Source: Bacillus sp. ISL-51 (GTDB lineage: Bacteria > Bacillota > Bacilli > Bacillales > Bacillaceae). From it: DNA of 64,000 nt. The stretch's first letter is position 1; every line of letters starts with the position of its first letter. Both the position numbers and the translations under genes were made by a program. The notes below the pieces were generated by a model, which searched no databases, was not told the origin of the DNA, and saw only the letters and a program-made list of their open reading frames with translations. Shown here piece after piece: positions 17,939 to 25,739 of this stretch. The stretch is taken from positions 1-64,000 of the forward strand of contig NZ_JAGGQB010000004.1 of NCBI RefSeq assembly GCF_018613535.1, read 5' to 3'.

Positions 17939-17957
17939 TTTTATGAGGAGAGAGAAA

Positions 17958-18869
17958 ATGGATTCTTTTCGTGAGCGTTTTGAGAAACATGTGACCCATG
18001 ATTCAATTGAGGTAAATGGCATCCGCCTTCATTACGTCTTTGCGGGAAAAGAGGATGCTCCCCCTGTCATTCTCCTCCACGGCTTTCCGCAGAGCTGGGT
18101 GACGTGGCGATATGTGATTCCGGCGCTTGCCGCTTCTCATAGAGTCATCGCTGTTGATATGAGGGGATACGGCGATTCTGAAAAGCCAAGCGGCATAAAC
18201 GGCTATGATAACAAAACGATGGCAAGCGATATACAAGGCCTGATGCGCCGCCTGCATATGCAAAAAGCGTTAATTGCCGGGCATGACAGAGGCGCAAGGG
18301 TGGCGCGGCGGCTCGCTTTAGATTCCCCGGAACTGGCGGCCGGCCTAGTGCTTATTGATATCATGCCGACTGAATACGTCTATGATTCTCTAACGGCGGC
18401 TGAAGCGGCACGAAAATACTGGCACTGGACGTTTCAGGTCGTTCCTCATCTGCCGGAGGAATTAATTAACGGAAAAGAAGAGGAATATTTGAGATTTTTA
18501 TTAAGCAGAGGCGACGGGCTTTTTGACCTGCTGACATCAGACGGCGCCTGGGACCGATACTTAGCCGCCTGGAAGCAGCCCGGTGCTGTCCAGGCAGCGC
18601 TCAATGACTACAGAGCCGCTTATCAAATTGATTTGCCGAGATATCGTTCAGAAAAGAAATTACAGAAAAAACTAGATGTCCCGACACTTTTGCTGTGGGG
18701 AGAAAAAGGGAACGTAGCCGGCCTGCCCGTGCTTGACACATGGAGAGAATCGATTCGTGAGGTCAGCGGGTATGAGGTGAAAGGCTGCGGCCATTATGTC
18801 CCCGAGGAAAAACCGACAGAAGCTGCCCGCAGAATGTTAGATTTTTCAAAAACGATTTTTAAGGATTAA
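17958..18869 (+). CDS. Alpha/beta hydrolase similar to haloacetate (fluoroacetate) dehalogenases
   Basis: A 303-residue alpha/beta hydrolase. The oxyanion segment is LLHGFPQSWVTWR. The nucleophile elbow reads GHDRGARVA, so the nucleophile is Asp rather than Ser, with the Arg pair (D-R-x-x-R) that binds carboxylate in fluoroacetate dehalogenases. The halide-binding HW pair appears in RKYWHWTF. The C-terminal GCGHYVPEE supplies the catalytic His. Epoxide hydrolase is the main alternative. ATG 17943 overlaps the Shine-Dalgarno sequence AGGAGAGAG itself, so ATG 17958 is the start. It is 19 nt after the dehydrogenase gene and certainly co-transcribed. Confidence 0.82.
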   Translation: MDSFRERFEKHVTHDSIEVNGIRLHYVFAGKEDAPPVILLHGFPQSWVTWRYVIPALAASHRVIAVDMRGYGDSEKPSGINGYDNKTMASDIQGLMRRLHMQKALIAGHDRGARVARRLALDSPELAAGLVLIDIMPTEYVYDSLTAAEAARKYWHWTFQVVPHLPEELINGKEEEYLRFLLSRGDGLFDLLTSDGAWDRYLAAWKQPGAVQAALNDYRAAYQIDLPRYRSEKKLQKKLDVPTLLLWGEKGNVAGLPVLDTWRESIREVSGYEVKGCGHYVPEEKPTEAARRMLDFSKTIFKD

Positions 18870-18877
18870 CGTGTTTA

Positions 18878-19456
18878 TCAGTGTTTATCAGATGGGGCGG
18901 GTCGCTCCAAACAGGCAGATTCGCCTGTAAAACCAAAAATCCGACCTGATTGATTGATTTGTACAGAGAAGAATGCTTGCAGTTCCTTCGGTGCTTCAAG
19001 CAGCTTCTTTTCTAATCATGCCGTTTTCTCATCAGACAGGCCGGAACTTTCAGTCGGAAAAGTGAAATGGTTTTGGAAAACAAACGAACGCTTCAATCCA
19101 ATAGCCTGCTCTCTCCAATGGCCCGGGTCTCTTTCCTTTTCAATATCGTTATAAAATTGATCGAATTTCTGATTCTCCGGCACGGTATGATCAACCAGAA
19201 CCAGCCTGCCTCCCGGTTTCAAGACACGCAGCGCCGCAATTCTGTAGGGCACAAGATTAAAAGCAGTGTCGGAAAACGGCAGCTTTTTTGCGTCTCCTTT
19301 CATGAACTTAACGTTCGTACATCCGTTTCCGCGAATAAACTCGGCAGCCGTTGTCAACATTTCTTCCGTCAGGTCATAAGCCGTAACGGAGCGCACGAAA
19401 AGAGCAAGAGCGTTAGCCGTATGTCCCCCGCCTGCGGCAATGTCCAATACATCCAT
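18878..19456 (-). pseudogene. ycgJ: Decayed SAM-dependent methyltransferase gene (YcgJ-like)
   Basis: An open frame at 19016-19456 gives the class I methyltransferase core: VLDIAAGGGHTANALA (motif I), VTAYDLTEEML, VKFMKGDAKKLPFSDTAFNLV and LRVLKPGGRLVLVDH. The N-terminal about 45 residues are missing, and about 15 residues between YRIAA and LRVLKPGGR are deleted. After residue 146 the frame is lost, but another frame continues with LEKKLLEAPKELQAFFSVQI then NQSGRIFGFTGESACLE, the expected C-terminus, ending about 18878. Three independent lesions make function very unlikely. Confidence 0.75.
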
Positions 19457-19505
19457 TATCGGCGTGAATCCTTCATAATCAGCCCCCTGATATCATTTCT
19501 TCACA

Positions 19506-20123
19506 CTAATCGAAATAAACGGGTTCTTGAGGATGTTTGAGGTATGTAAACATTCTCTCAATTTGACTTTTCGTATTGCGGGCGGCCGATAATGGCGGCA
19601 GTTCCGTTTCAGCAAAAAAGGCGGCCGCACTTGTTTCAGTTCCCTGCTTAAGCCCTCCGCCGATGATCTCGCATTGGATAAACATTTTATAAACGTGTGC
19701 AGCAGACGGCGGATGGGGATGGCATTTCTTATCCATCACAGCTAACAATCGGATAGGCTTCACGTCAAGCCCAGCTTCTTCGTTTACTTCCTTGGCAGCG
19801 ACCTCGCCCGGAGTTAATCCGATATCGGCCCAGCCGCCCGGCAATGCCCAGCTTCCGTCACTTTTTTCTTTGACCATTAATATGGTTTGATCTTTAAAAA
19901 CCGCGGCTCTTATATCAACCTTCGGAGTAGCATATCCCGTATCACCGGCAAATACATCTTTGATTATCGTTTTATCGATTTCTGTATGATGTGCCATGAT
20001 ATCAATGCTTATCTTTCTTATTTCTTCAAATCTTTCTGAATCATAAATATCCTTTGAATAGGCCAGTCCCGATTGCGCCATGGATTGAAGCTGCTTTGCC
20101 CACTCAAGCCATTTAGGCTCCAT
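19506..20123 (-). CDS. yjhB: Nudix hydrolase with N-terminal NUDIX_hydro_N domain (YjhB-like)
   Basis: About 205 residues. The N-terminal helical domain (EWAKQLQSMAQSGLAYSKD, then YDSERFEEIRKI) is the accessory domain of a Bacillus Nudix subgroup. The Nudix box lies at about 105-127: GGWADIGLTPGEVAAKEVNE ending EEAGL, matching G-x5-E-x7-REUxEExGU except that R is replaced by K (AKEVNEEAGL). These enzymes hydrolyse nucleoside diphosphate derivatives using Mg; substrate uncertain. The start is ATG 20123 or the in-frame GTG 20132; GGTG lies near both. Confidence 0.8.
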   Translation of the reverse strand: MEPKWLEWAKQLQSMAQSGLAYSKDIYDSERFEEIRKISIDIMAHHTEIDKTIIKDVFAGDTGYATPKVDIRAAVFKDQTILMVKEKSDGSWALPGGWADIGLTPGEVAAKEVNEEAGLDVKPIRLLAVMDKKCHPHPPSAAHVYKMFIQCEIIGGGLKQGTETSAAAFFAETELPPLSAARNTKSQIERMFTYLKHPQEPVYFD

Positions 20124-20142
20124 TTCAATCACCCGCCGATCT

Positions 20143-20451
20143 TTAAGTTTTCACGAATACAGAAAATGTTGCCGGTTCATTAAATCCCAGTTTTTCCGCC
20201 AATGAGACTGAGGCCATGTTGTTTACATCCCATCCGGGAGTCAGGTCACATGTGAGACAATGATTGATAAATGCCTTAGCTGTCATTCGAGCCAGCCCCA
20301 TCCCCCTGAAGCCCGCTTGCGTCGTAATATCCATTTCCGCGCGCTTATCTCCTGTAAAAATAAACGTACACTCACTCACAGGTTTGCCGTGATAGAAAGC
20401 GGATAAGCCGAATCCGTGAGAAAGAAAAACGAAAAACCGAGCCCCAATACT
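20143..20451 (-). pseudogene. C-terminal remnant of a GNAT acetyltransferase
   Basis: The frame gives GFGLSAFYHGKPVSECTFIF and then AEMDITTQAGFRGMGLARMTA, the acetyl-CoA-binding V-x-x-x-R/Q-G-x-G/A motif of GNAT enzymes, and NMASVSLAEKLGF, the usual C-terminal helix. Family members of this subgroup are about 240 residues; only the last 100 remain, and the N-terminal half is absent upstream. There is a potential internal start (20379) but no ribosome-binding site. Confidence 0.65.
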
Positions 20452-20830
20452 CCTTTAATTGTTTTCTGTGTACGCCGAGACAAATCCTTTAAAAATGGCA
20501 TGATGAATTAACAGGAGATAACAGGAGGGGAAACCAAGTTTCATCTCTTTCTTTTAGAATTGGCACTTGCGCAACCCCCGGTCCCGATTTAAACGCCGGA
20601 TCAGCTCTCCCGGCAAACGATCTCTGTAGCTGCATGATTTTTAGCGGGCAACAGCCTTTGATATATCCTTGTTTTATTGACAATCGGCTTAAGAAGCGTC
20701 GGAAAGTCCGTCTTCAAACTTCAGCGGTATATTTTGTTCGGATTGGCGTTCCTTCTGTACGGAGTCAAGATCATTTGGGAAGAAATCGAAAGTTCTCTTC
20801 ATCTGACTCCTTTTTATTCTTCCAATCTGA
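20452..20830. other. No gene recognised
   Basis: This stretch between two gene remnants has short open frames only, none with a ribosome-binding site or recognisable similarity. It is probably decayed coding sequence. Confidence 0.5.
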
Positions 20831-20860
20831 AAAAAGCCATTCATCAATGAATGGCTTTTT
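20831..20860. terminator. Bidirectional terminator
   Basis: AAAAAGCCATTCAT / ATGAATGGCTTTTT is a perfect 14-bp stem with a 2-nt loop, just downstream of the transporter-tail remnant. Confidence 0.75.
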
Positions 20861-20871
20861 ATCAATAGATT

Positions 20872-20946
20872 TCAGTTTTTTTCTTTAATCACGAGCAGGA
20901 CGCCCGCGAGAATAAGGATTGCCCCGATCCAGAATGTTCCTCCGGC
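20872..20946 (-). pseudogene. C-terminal tail of a DMT/EamA-type transporter
   Basis: The minus strand reads GGTFWIGAILILAGVLLVIK ending EKN and a stop, a last transmembrane helix and charged tail typical of drug/metabolite transporters. Upstream the frame is interrupted at once (stop in the preceding ten codons). With the YcgJ and GNAT remnants it forms a run of decayed genes. Confidence 0.45.
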
Positions 20947-21097
20947 CGTTTCCTACTTTACTCCATTAAGGGCGGAGAAGTGCTGCCGGTACATCATGTT
21001 CAAATAAGGGCGCTAAAAACATACTGTTTTTCTCCTCAATTTTAATCTGATTTTTTCATTATACAAGGTCTGTTTCCAGCCGTAAATTGCCAAACCG

Positions 21098-21925
21098 TCA
21101 GTCTTGACTGCTTTTGACTTGGAGTTGGATTCTTGTGATTTGATTTTCAATTCCGTCCACCACCACTTCATCAAGTATATATTCCTCATATGCATAGTCA
21201 CCCATTTGCAGTCCATTTTCTTCAATGAATTGAATGATTTCGGCGTAGGCGGCTTCTGCTTCGTCTCCTTTCTGATATCCGACGGCATACAGCCCTTTTG
21301 GCTTTACATGGTAGTGTATATTCTCTATTCCTTCTTGAATTTTCATATAAAAATGCGTGTAATTGTAGAATTCTTTGTTGAGAATCTGCTCCCGCGCAAA
21401 TATTCCGCCGACCGGGTATCCCTCGTCTAATTCGTTTAATTGTACATAGCGGATAAGCTCGGAAATTCCCGCAATGTATTTTCGTTCCGGCAAGTTTAAT
21501 ACGGGGCGGCCTATCATTACTTTTTCTTCATCTAAATGCTGAAAAGAGACAGAGGAAAAGTCTGTTTCCAAGGCTTGTTCTGTCAGCTTCACTTTTGTCT
21601 GAATCATCGTCTGCAAGTGCTCGAGCTTTTTGATTTTGTTTTCGATTTCTAAAGATTTCTCTTTTAAGAGCGCTGTGATATCACCCGGGGTTTTGCCTTT
21701 AAGGAGCGGCTTTATGTTCTTTAACGGGACACCGACCTCTTTAAACAAACCGATTACTTGAAAAAGTTCAAATTGATTATAGGAATAGTACCTGTACCCA
21801 TTCTCTTTTTTTAATTCAGGAGACAAAAGGCCGATCTCATCATAGTGAAACAGGGTCTGTTTTTTAACGTGGCACAGTTTCGCAAATTCACCTGTGGTGA
21901 AATATTTTCTGACGTCTTCGCTCAT
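21098..21925 (-). CDS. bltR: MerR-family multidrug-responsive activator, BltR-like
   Basis: A 275-residue regulator. The MerR winged helix is at about 8-75 (YFTTGEFAKLCHVKKQTLFHYDEIGLL, then GYRYYSYNQFELFQVIG). A dimerising coiled coil follows (about 80-125), then a GyrI-like drug-binding domain (about 130-275, with ELIRYVQLNELDEGYPVGGI). AAGGAGGT lies directly before ATG 21925; an upstream in-frame ATG (21949) has none. It is divergent from a drug pump whose promoter has the MerR-type 19-bp spacer, so it likely activates that operon on binding lipophilic cations. Confidence 0.9.
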   Translation of the reverse strand: MSEDVRKYFTTGEFAKLCHVKKQTLFHYDEIGLLSPELKKENGYRYYSYNQFELFQVIGLFKEVGVPLKNIKPLLKGKTPGDITALLKEKSLEIENKIKKLEHLQTMIQTKVKLTEQALETDFSSVSFQHLDEEKVMIGRPVLNLPERKYIAGISELIRYVQLNELDEGYPVGGIFAREQILNKEFYNYTHFYMKIQEGIENIHYHVKPKGLYAVGYQKGDEAEAAYAEIIQFIEENGLQMGDYAYEEYILDEVVVDGIENQITRIQLQVKSSQD

Positions 21926-21934
21926 AATACCTCC

Positions 21935-21965
21935 TTGACTATACGGCAACCATATACTTTATGAT
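21935..21965 (+). promoter_or_regulatory. MerR-type promoter with 19-bp spacer
   Basis: TTGACT (21935-21940) and TATGAT (21960-21965) are separated by 19 bp holding the imperfect dyad TATACGG-CAA-CCATATA. An over-long spacer with a central dyad is the hallmark of promoters activated by MerR-family proteins through DNA distortion. It drives the MATE-bltD operon. Confidence 0.85.
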
Positions 21966-22028
21966 GATCATTGTATCTGAGAGAAGGTTGATTCACAAAT
22001 AACCTTAATGAAAAGGATAGGTGAAAAC

Positions 22029-23399
22029 ATGAATACAGCATCTGTTAAGATGACAAACACTCAGCCATTCCCATTATTTCTTTCGTATTTAATTCCTTCT
22101 TGTATCGGGATGTTTCTCATGGCGGTCAATATTTTAGTTGATGGGCTGTTTGTCAGCCATGGGGTGGGCCCGGAAGCTTTAGCTGCCGTTAACATTAGCG
22201 TTCCCGTCTATTCCGTGATCTTTTCCATTTCACTCGGAATCGGCATTGGCGGAGCCGCCCTTTATTCTATCGCCCTTGGAGAAGGGAATCCGCAAAAAGG
22301 CCGGCATATCTTCACGCACTCTCTTGTTCTGGCTCTTGTGATTATCGGCACGTTTGCTTCGGTTTCTTTTTTCCATGCTGAATGGATTGCAGAGGCACTT
22401 GGCGCTTCAGGCGGGATTTTACCGCTTGCTGCGGATTATTTGACCATCCTCTTGGGATTCTCGCTGTTTTATGTCATAGAAAATATGCTGAGCATTTTTA
22501 TCCGCAATGACGGCAATCCCAATTTAGCGATGACCGGGCTTGTGATCACATCCGTTTTTAATATGATTTTAAACTATATTTTCATTTTTAAGATGGATAT
22601 GGGCATCAAGGGGGCGGCATTTGCCACTGCTTTTGCCACAATCATCGGTTTACTCGTCCTGCTGACACATTTTTTGCGGAAAAACAGCGTCTTACGGATC
22701 ATTCGGTTCAAACCGGATTGGAAAACGATGTATGCCATTCTGAAAACCGGTCTGCCGAGCTTTATCATTGAAGGTTCGACCGCGATAATGACAGTCTGCT
22801 GCAATTTATCATTTCTGCATTTTGCGGGCGCTTCAGGCATTACGGCATTTGCCATCATTAATAATCTGCATGCCGTGATTCTGGTCATATTCATTGCAAT
22901 CGGTTCCGCGCTTCAGCCGATCGTCAGCTTCCACTATGGCATGCACATGAACGGCCGCTTACGGCGTTTTTTGCGTTTAGGGATTGGGACAGGTCTTGTT
23001 TTCGGCGTATTTTTTTGGGTGTTGAGCCTCTTTTTCGGTGATGTGCTGATTCGTTTCTTCGGCGATATGCCCAGTGACGTCTCAGATTACACGCGAAAAG
23101 GGATGGCCCTTTACTTCATCGGCTATGTATTCTTGGGGATGAATATGGTTTATGCTGAATATTATCAGGCGTTTAAAAAAATCAGGCTTTCATCTGTCAT
23201 TATTTTAGCCAGATGTCTTATTCTCTTTATCCCATTGCTCTTTACGCTGCCCATGTTATTCGGAAGCATGGCCATCTGGCTGGCCTTTCCATTATCAGAA
23301 GGCCTGACGGCTCTGTTCATTATATTCGGGCGTTTCAAATGGAAGGGTTTTTCACCCGTCACAGAAAAAGCAAGAGAGGAGAATCCATATGAACATTGA
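22029..23399 (+). CDS. MATE-family multidrug efflux transporter in the blt locus
   Basis: A 456-residue MATE protein with twelve predicted helices. PLFLSYLIPSCIGMFLMAVNILVDG at the N-terminus and the mid-protein repeat (YAILKTGLPSFIIEGSTAIM) mark the two six-helix halves, with EYYQAFKK in the second half. It probably exports drugs in exchange for protons or sodium. ATG 22029 has AGGTGA 6 nt upstream; the earlier ATG 22008 has no such site. It overlaps bltD by 11 bp. In B. subtilis the pump between bltR and bltD is the MFS protein Blt, so the pump class has been exchanged here. Confidence 0.9.
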   Translation: MNTASVKMTNTQPFPLFLSYLIPSCIGMFLMAVNILVDGLFVSHGVGPEALAAVNISVPVYSVIFSISLGIGIGGAALYSIALGEGNPQKGRHIFTHSLVLALVIIGTFASVSFFHAEWIAEALGASGGILPLAADYLTILLGFSLFYVIENMLSIFIRNDGNPNLAMTGLVITSVFNMILNYIFIFKMDMGIKGAAFATAFATIIGLLVLLTHFLRKNSVLRIIRFKPDWKTMYAILKTGLPSFIIEGSTAIMTVCCNLSFLHFAGASGITAFAIINNLHAVILVIFIAIGSALQPIVSFHYGMHMNGRLRRFLRLGIGTGLVFGVFFWVLSLFFGDVLIRFFGDMPSDVSDYTRKGMALYFIGYVFLGMNMVYAEYYQAFKKIRLSSVIILARCLILFIPLLFTLPMLFGSMAIWLAFPLSEGLTALFIIFGRFKWKGFSPVTEKAREENPYEH

Positions 23400-23847
23400 G
23401 ATTAAAGCGGTCACGGAAGATCATCGTGCCGATATACTGGCTCTGCATGTAAGCGAGAGCCAAACATCATATATAGAGACAACTGAGCAATGCTTAAAGG
23501 AGGCAAAGGAATGCCGATACTATCATCCTGCCGGCCTTTATCGTGACGGAGATTTGGTCGGCTTTGCCATGTACGGCTGGTTTCCTGAGTATGATGAAGA
23601 AAATGAATATGGCAGAGTGTGGCTTGACCGTTATTTCATCGATGAACGCTATCAAGGACAAGGGCTGGGCAGCATTATGCTCAAAGCCCTTATCCGGCAC
23701 CTTGCTGCGTTATATAAATGCAAACGGATTTATTTAAGCCTTTTTGAGGATAATCAGCATGCTTTGCGCCTTTATCAAAAATTCGGCTTTGAATACAATG
23801 GAGAACTGGATTGCAACGGGGAAAAGGTGATGGTGAAAGAGCTGTAA
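23389..23847 (+). CDS. bltD: Spermine/spermidine N-acetyltransferase BltD
   Basis: A 152-residue GNAT enzyme matching B. subtilis BltD in length and sequence. VWLDRYFIDERYQGQGLGSI contains the acetyl-CoA pyrophosphate motif (R/Q-x-x-G-x-G/A) at about 80-90, and IYLSLFEDNQHALRLYQKFGF is the C-terminal motif. BltD acetylates spermidine and spermine with acetyl-CoA in the cytoplasm. Its start lies inside the MATE gene's end with GAGAGGAG upstream, so pump and acetyltransferase are coupled. Confidence 0.93.
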   Translation: MNIEIKAVTEDHRADILALHVSESQTSYIETTEQCLKEAKECRYYHPAGLYRDGDLVGFAMYGWFPEYDEENEYGRVWLDRYFIDERYQGQGLGSIMLKALIRHLAALYKCKRIYLSLFEDNQHALRLYQKFGFEYNGELDCNGEKVMVKEL

Positions 23848-24015
23848 GCCGGCTGTTTCTTTTGTTATTTTCTGTATGGAAGAGATAAACTGTTCTTGTC
23901 TATGTCTAAAATTTGAGATAAAATAAATATATTGAACGACGGTCGACAGTCGATTTTTTTAATCGGCGGTTTCTAATGGAACAGATCTTTCAGACAGCTA
24001 ATGGAGGAGAAAATT

Positions 24016-24759
24016 GTGCTTATTATACTCGTTATGTTTCTTCTTGGGATTATCCTCGGTTTTATCGGAGCCGGAGGAGCTGGCTTTGTTATTGCACTCT
24101 TAACGATGCTTTTTCATATACCGATTCATACGGCTTTGGGGACTTCCCTTGCCGGCATGGCATTTACCAGTTTATCGGGAGCATTCAGTCACTATCGAGA
24201 AGGCAATATTCAGATGAAGATCGGCATAATCGTCGGTTTCTTCGCGGCGTTCGGTTCATTTTTCGGGGCAAAACTCACTTCCCTTATCCCCGCCGATTTA
24301 CTGCATTACATGACTGCGGGAATGCTGTTTTTATCAGCTCTTCTCATTTTAGTCAGGTTATTTGTATTAAAAGAAAAATCCGTGAATTCCGAGCGGCAAA
24401 GCAAGCTGCACATGTGGGTGAAAGCCGTATTACTGGGAATCATCGCAGGTATCCTGTCGGGAACGTTCGGTATCGGTTCAGCTCCTTTCATTCAAATCGG
24501 TTTGATGATTCTTTTGAATTTATCCATCCGCCAATCGGTCGGCACCACCATGCTTGTCATTATTCCTCTCGCCATAGGCGGAGGGCTTGGTTATGTTACT
24601 GAAGGATTTGTAGATTATATCTTGCTGGTAAAAGTTTTGATCGGGACGATGTGCGGCGCATATGTCGGCGCAAAATTCACCAACCTGGTGCCAAAATTCA
24701 TATTGAAGTCAGCCATCTTTCTGACACCGGCCATCGCCGGGCTGATGCTATTATTTTAA
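24016..24759 (+). CDS. TauE/SafE-family permease (UPF0721)
   Basis: About 247 residues, eight predicted helices, two homologous halves: LLGIILGFIGAGGAGFVIA at the N-terminus and LLGIIAGILSGTFGIGSAPF in the middle are the paired GxxxG-x-G motifs of the family, followed by TALGTSL and SVGTTML. Members export or import sulfonates and organosulfur compounds; substrate unknown here. ATG 24001 is in frame, but ATGGAGGAG itself looks like the ribosome-binding site for GTG 24016 (6 nt spacing), and nothing supports 24001. Confidence 0.82.
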   Translation: MLIILVMFLLGIILGFIGAGGAGFVIALLTMLFHIPIHTALGTSLAGMAFTSLSGAFSHYREGNIQMKIGIIVGFFAAFGSFFGAKLTSLIPADLLHYMTAGMLFLSALLILVRLFVLKEKSVNSERQSKLHMWVKAVLLGIIAGILSGTFGIGSAPFIQIGLMILLNLSIRQSVGTTMLVIIPLAIGGGLGYVTEGFVDYILLVKVLIGTMCGAYVGAKFTNLVPKFILKSAIFLTPAIAGLMLLF

Positions 24760-24766
24760 TAACCTG

Positions 24767-24797
24767 ATACGGGGGGCCGGCGCCCCTCGTATTTTTA
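24767..24797 (+). terminator. Terminator of the permease gene
   Basis: ATACGGGG...CCCCTCGTAT stem (one bulged base) followed by a T-run; it overlaps the end of the convergent regulator gene. Confidence 0.7.
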
Positions 24798-25634
24798 TTT
24801 GTTTTCAATCAGCCGTTTAAGCTTTGATTCTGTTTCGGTATTTTCTGCCGGGGTATAGACACTGCATCGTAAATCGCTGTTGCCCTGAACCTGTAATAAA
24901 GTCAGGTTAAATACCATTTTTCCGGCTTTTGCGTGGCGGAACTCAATCAAGACTTCCGGGGCTGAGCTGACCTCGCTCTCATTCCACAATGTATGAAATT
25001 CCGAATAGGCATGCTCCATTTTTTCAATAAACTGTGAATACCATTTATCCGCTACATATTGACCGTAATAGGTTCTGAAAATGGCAATAAATCCTTTCAC
25101 AAAATGCTCCCAGTTCACGGCTAAACTTCGTAATTCTTTTCTCGAAAACAGCAGCTCAATAAGATTCCGCTTTTCAGGCGGTATTTGTTCAAAATCTAAA
25201 AATACATGAGCCGCAGCCTGATTCCATCCCACAATATGACATCGTCTGTCCGAAATGATGGTTGGACAATAACGGAGTTCCTGCACCATTTTCGTAAGCG
25301 CCGGGCTGATAATGGTTTCTTCTTCGGGGGAGAAAGTCTGTTTTACGCCTTCGTCTAAAGCAAGCGCGTATAAATAATTTCTTTCATCTTTATTCAGCTG
25401 TAACGCATCTGAGACCGCATCTGAGACCGCCGCAGACACTTTAATGTCTCTTCCTTGCTCCAGCCACGTATACCATGTCGTGCTCACGCCGGCTAACTGG
25501 GCGACCTCTTCTCTCCGAAGCCCCGGTGTTCTTCTCCGGGTGCCCATCGGCAATCCGGCCATCTGAGGAGAAATTTTAGCCCGCTGCGTTTTCAAAAACT
25601 CTGAAAGGGCTTGAAGCCTCGCTTCTGGTATCAT
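24795..25634 (-). CDS. XRE-family regulator with MmyB-like ligand-binding domain
   Basis: A 279-residue regulator. The N-terminal helix-turn-helix has the MmyB-family signature RRRTPGLRREEVAQLAGVS then TWYTWLEQGRD (about 32-62). The C-terminal PAS-like MLTR domain (about 110-265) has YCPTIISDRRCHIVGWNQAA and NWEHFVKGFIAIFR. As I recall, a structure of a family member had a fatty acid bound. The gene holds a 12-bp tandem duplication (25405-25428) adding V-S-D-A in the first domain. It is divergent from the FabF-like gene across 105 bp containing a clear inverted repeat, so it likely regulates that gene. Confidence 0.87.
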   Translation of the reverse strand: MIPEARLQALSEFLKTQRAKISPQMAGLPMGTRRRTPGLRREEVAQLAGVSTTWYTWLEQGRDIKVSAAVSDAVSDALQLNKDERNYLYALALDEGVKQTFSPEEETIISPALTKMVQELRYCPTIISDRRCHIVGWNQAAAHVFLDFEQIPPEKRNLIELLFSRKELRSLAVNWEHFVKGFIAIFRTYYGQYVADKWYSQFIEKMEHAYSEFHTLWNESEVSSAPEVLIEFRHAKAGKMVFNLTLLQVQGNSDLRCSVYTPAENTETESKLKRLIENK

Positions 25635-25682
25635 GTTACCTCTCCTTTCTTACATAGTATTTATTATACTATGATAAACAAC

Positions 25683-25708
25683 AACTTGTAATAGGATACT
25701 GACAAGTT
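25683..25708. promoter_or_regulatory. Inverted repeat between the MmyB-type regulator and fabF-like genes
   Basis: AACTTGT (25683-25689) and ACAAGTT (25702-25708) are perfect 7-bp arms 12 bp apart, placed centrally in the divergent intergenic region where both promoters must lie. It is the best candidate operator for the XRE regulator. Confidence 0.55.
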
Positions 25709-25739
25709 AAAATAGAAACATATTGAAGGAGGAATGACT

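Noticed and set aside
20489-20683. 64-codon minus-strand frame in the gene graveyard.
   Set aside because: No ribosome-binding site, family similarity or conserved neighbours.
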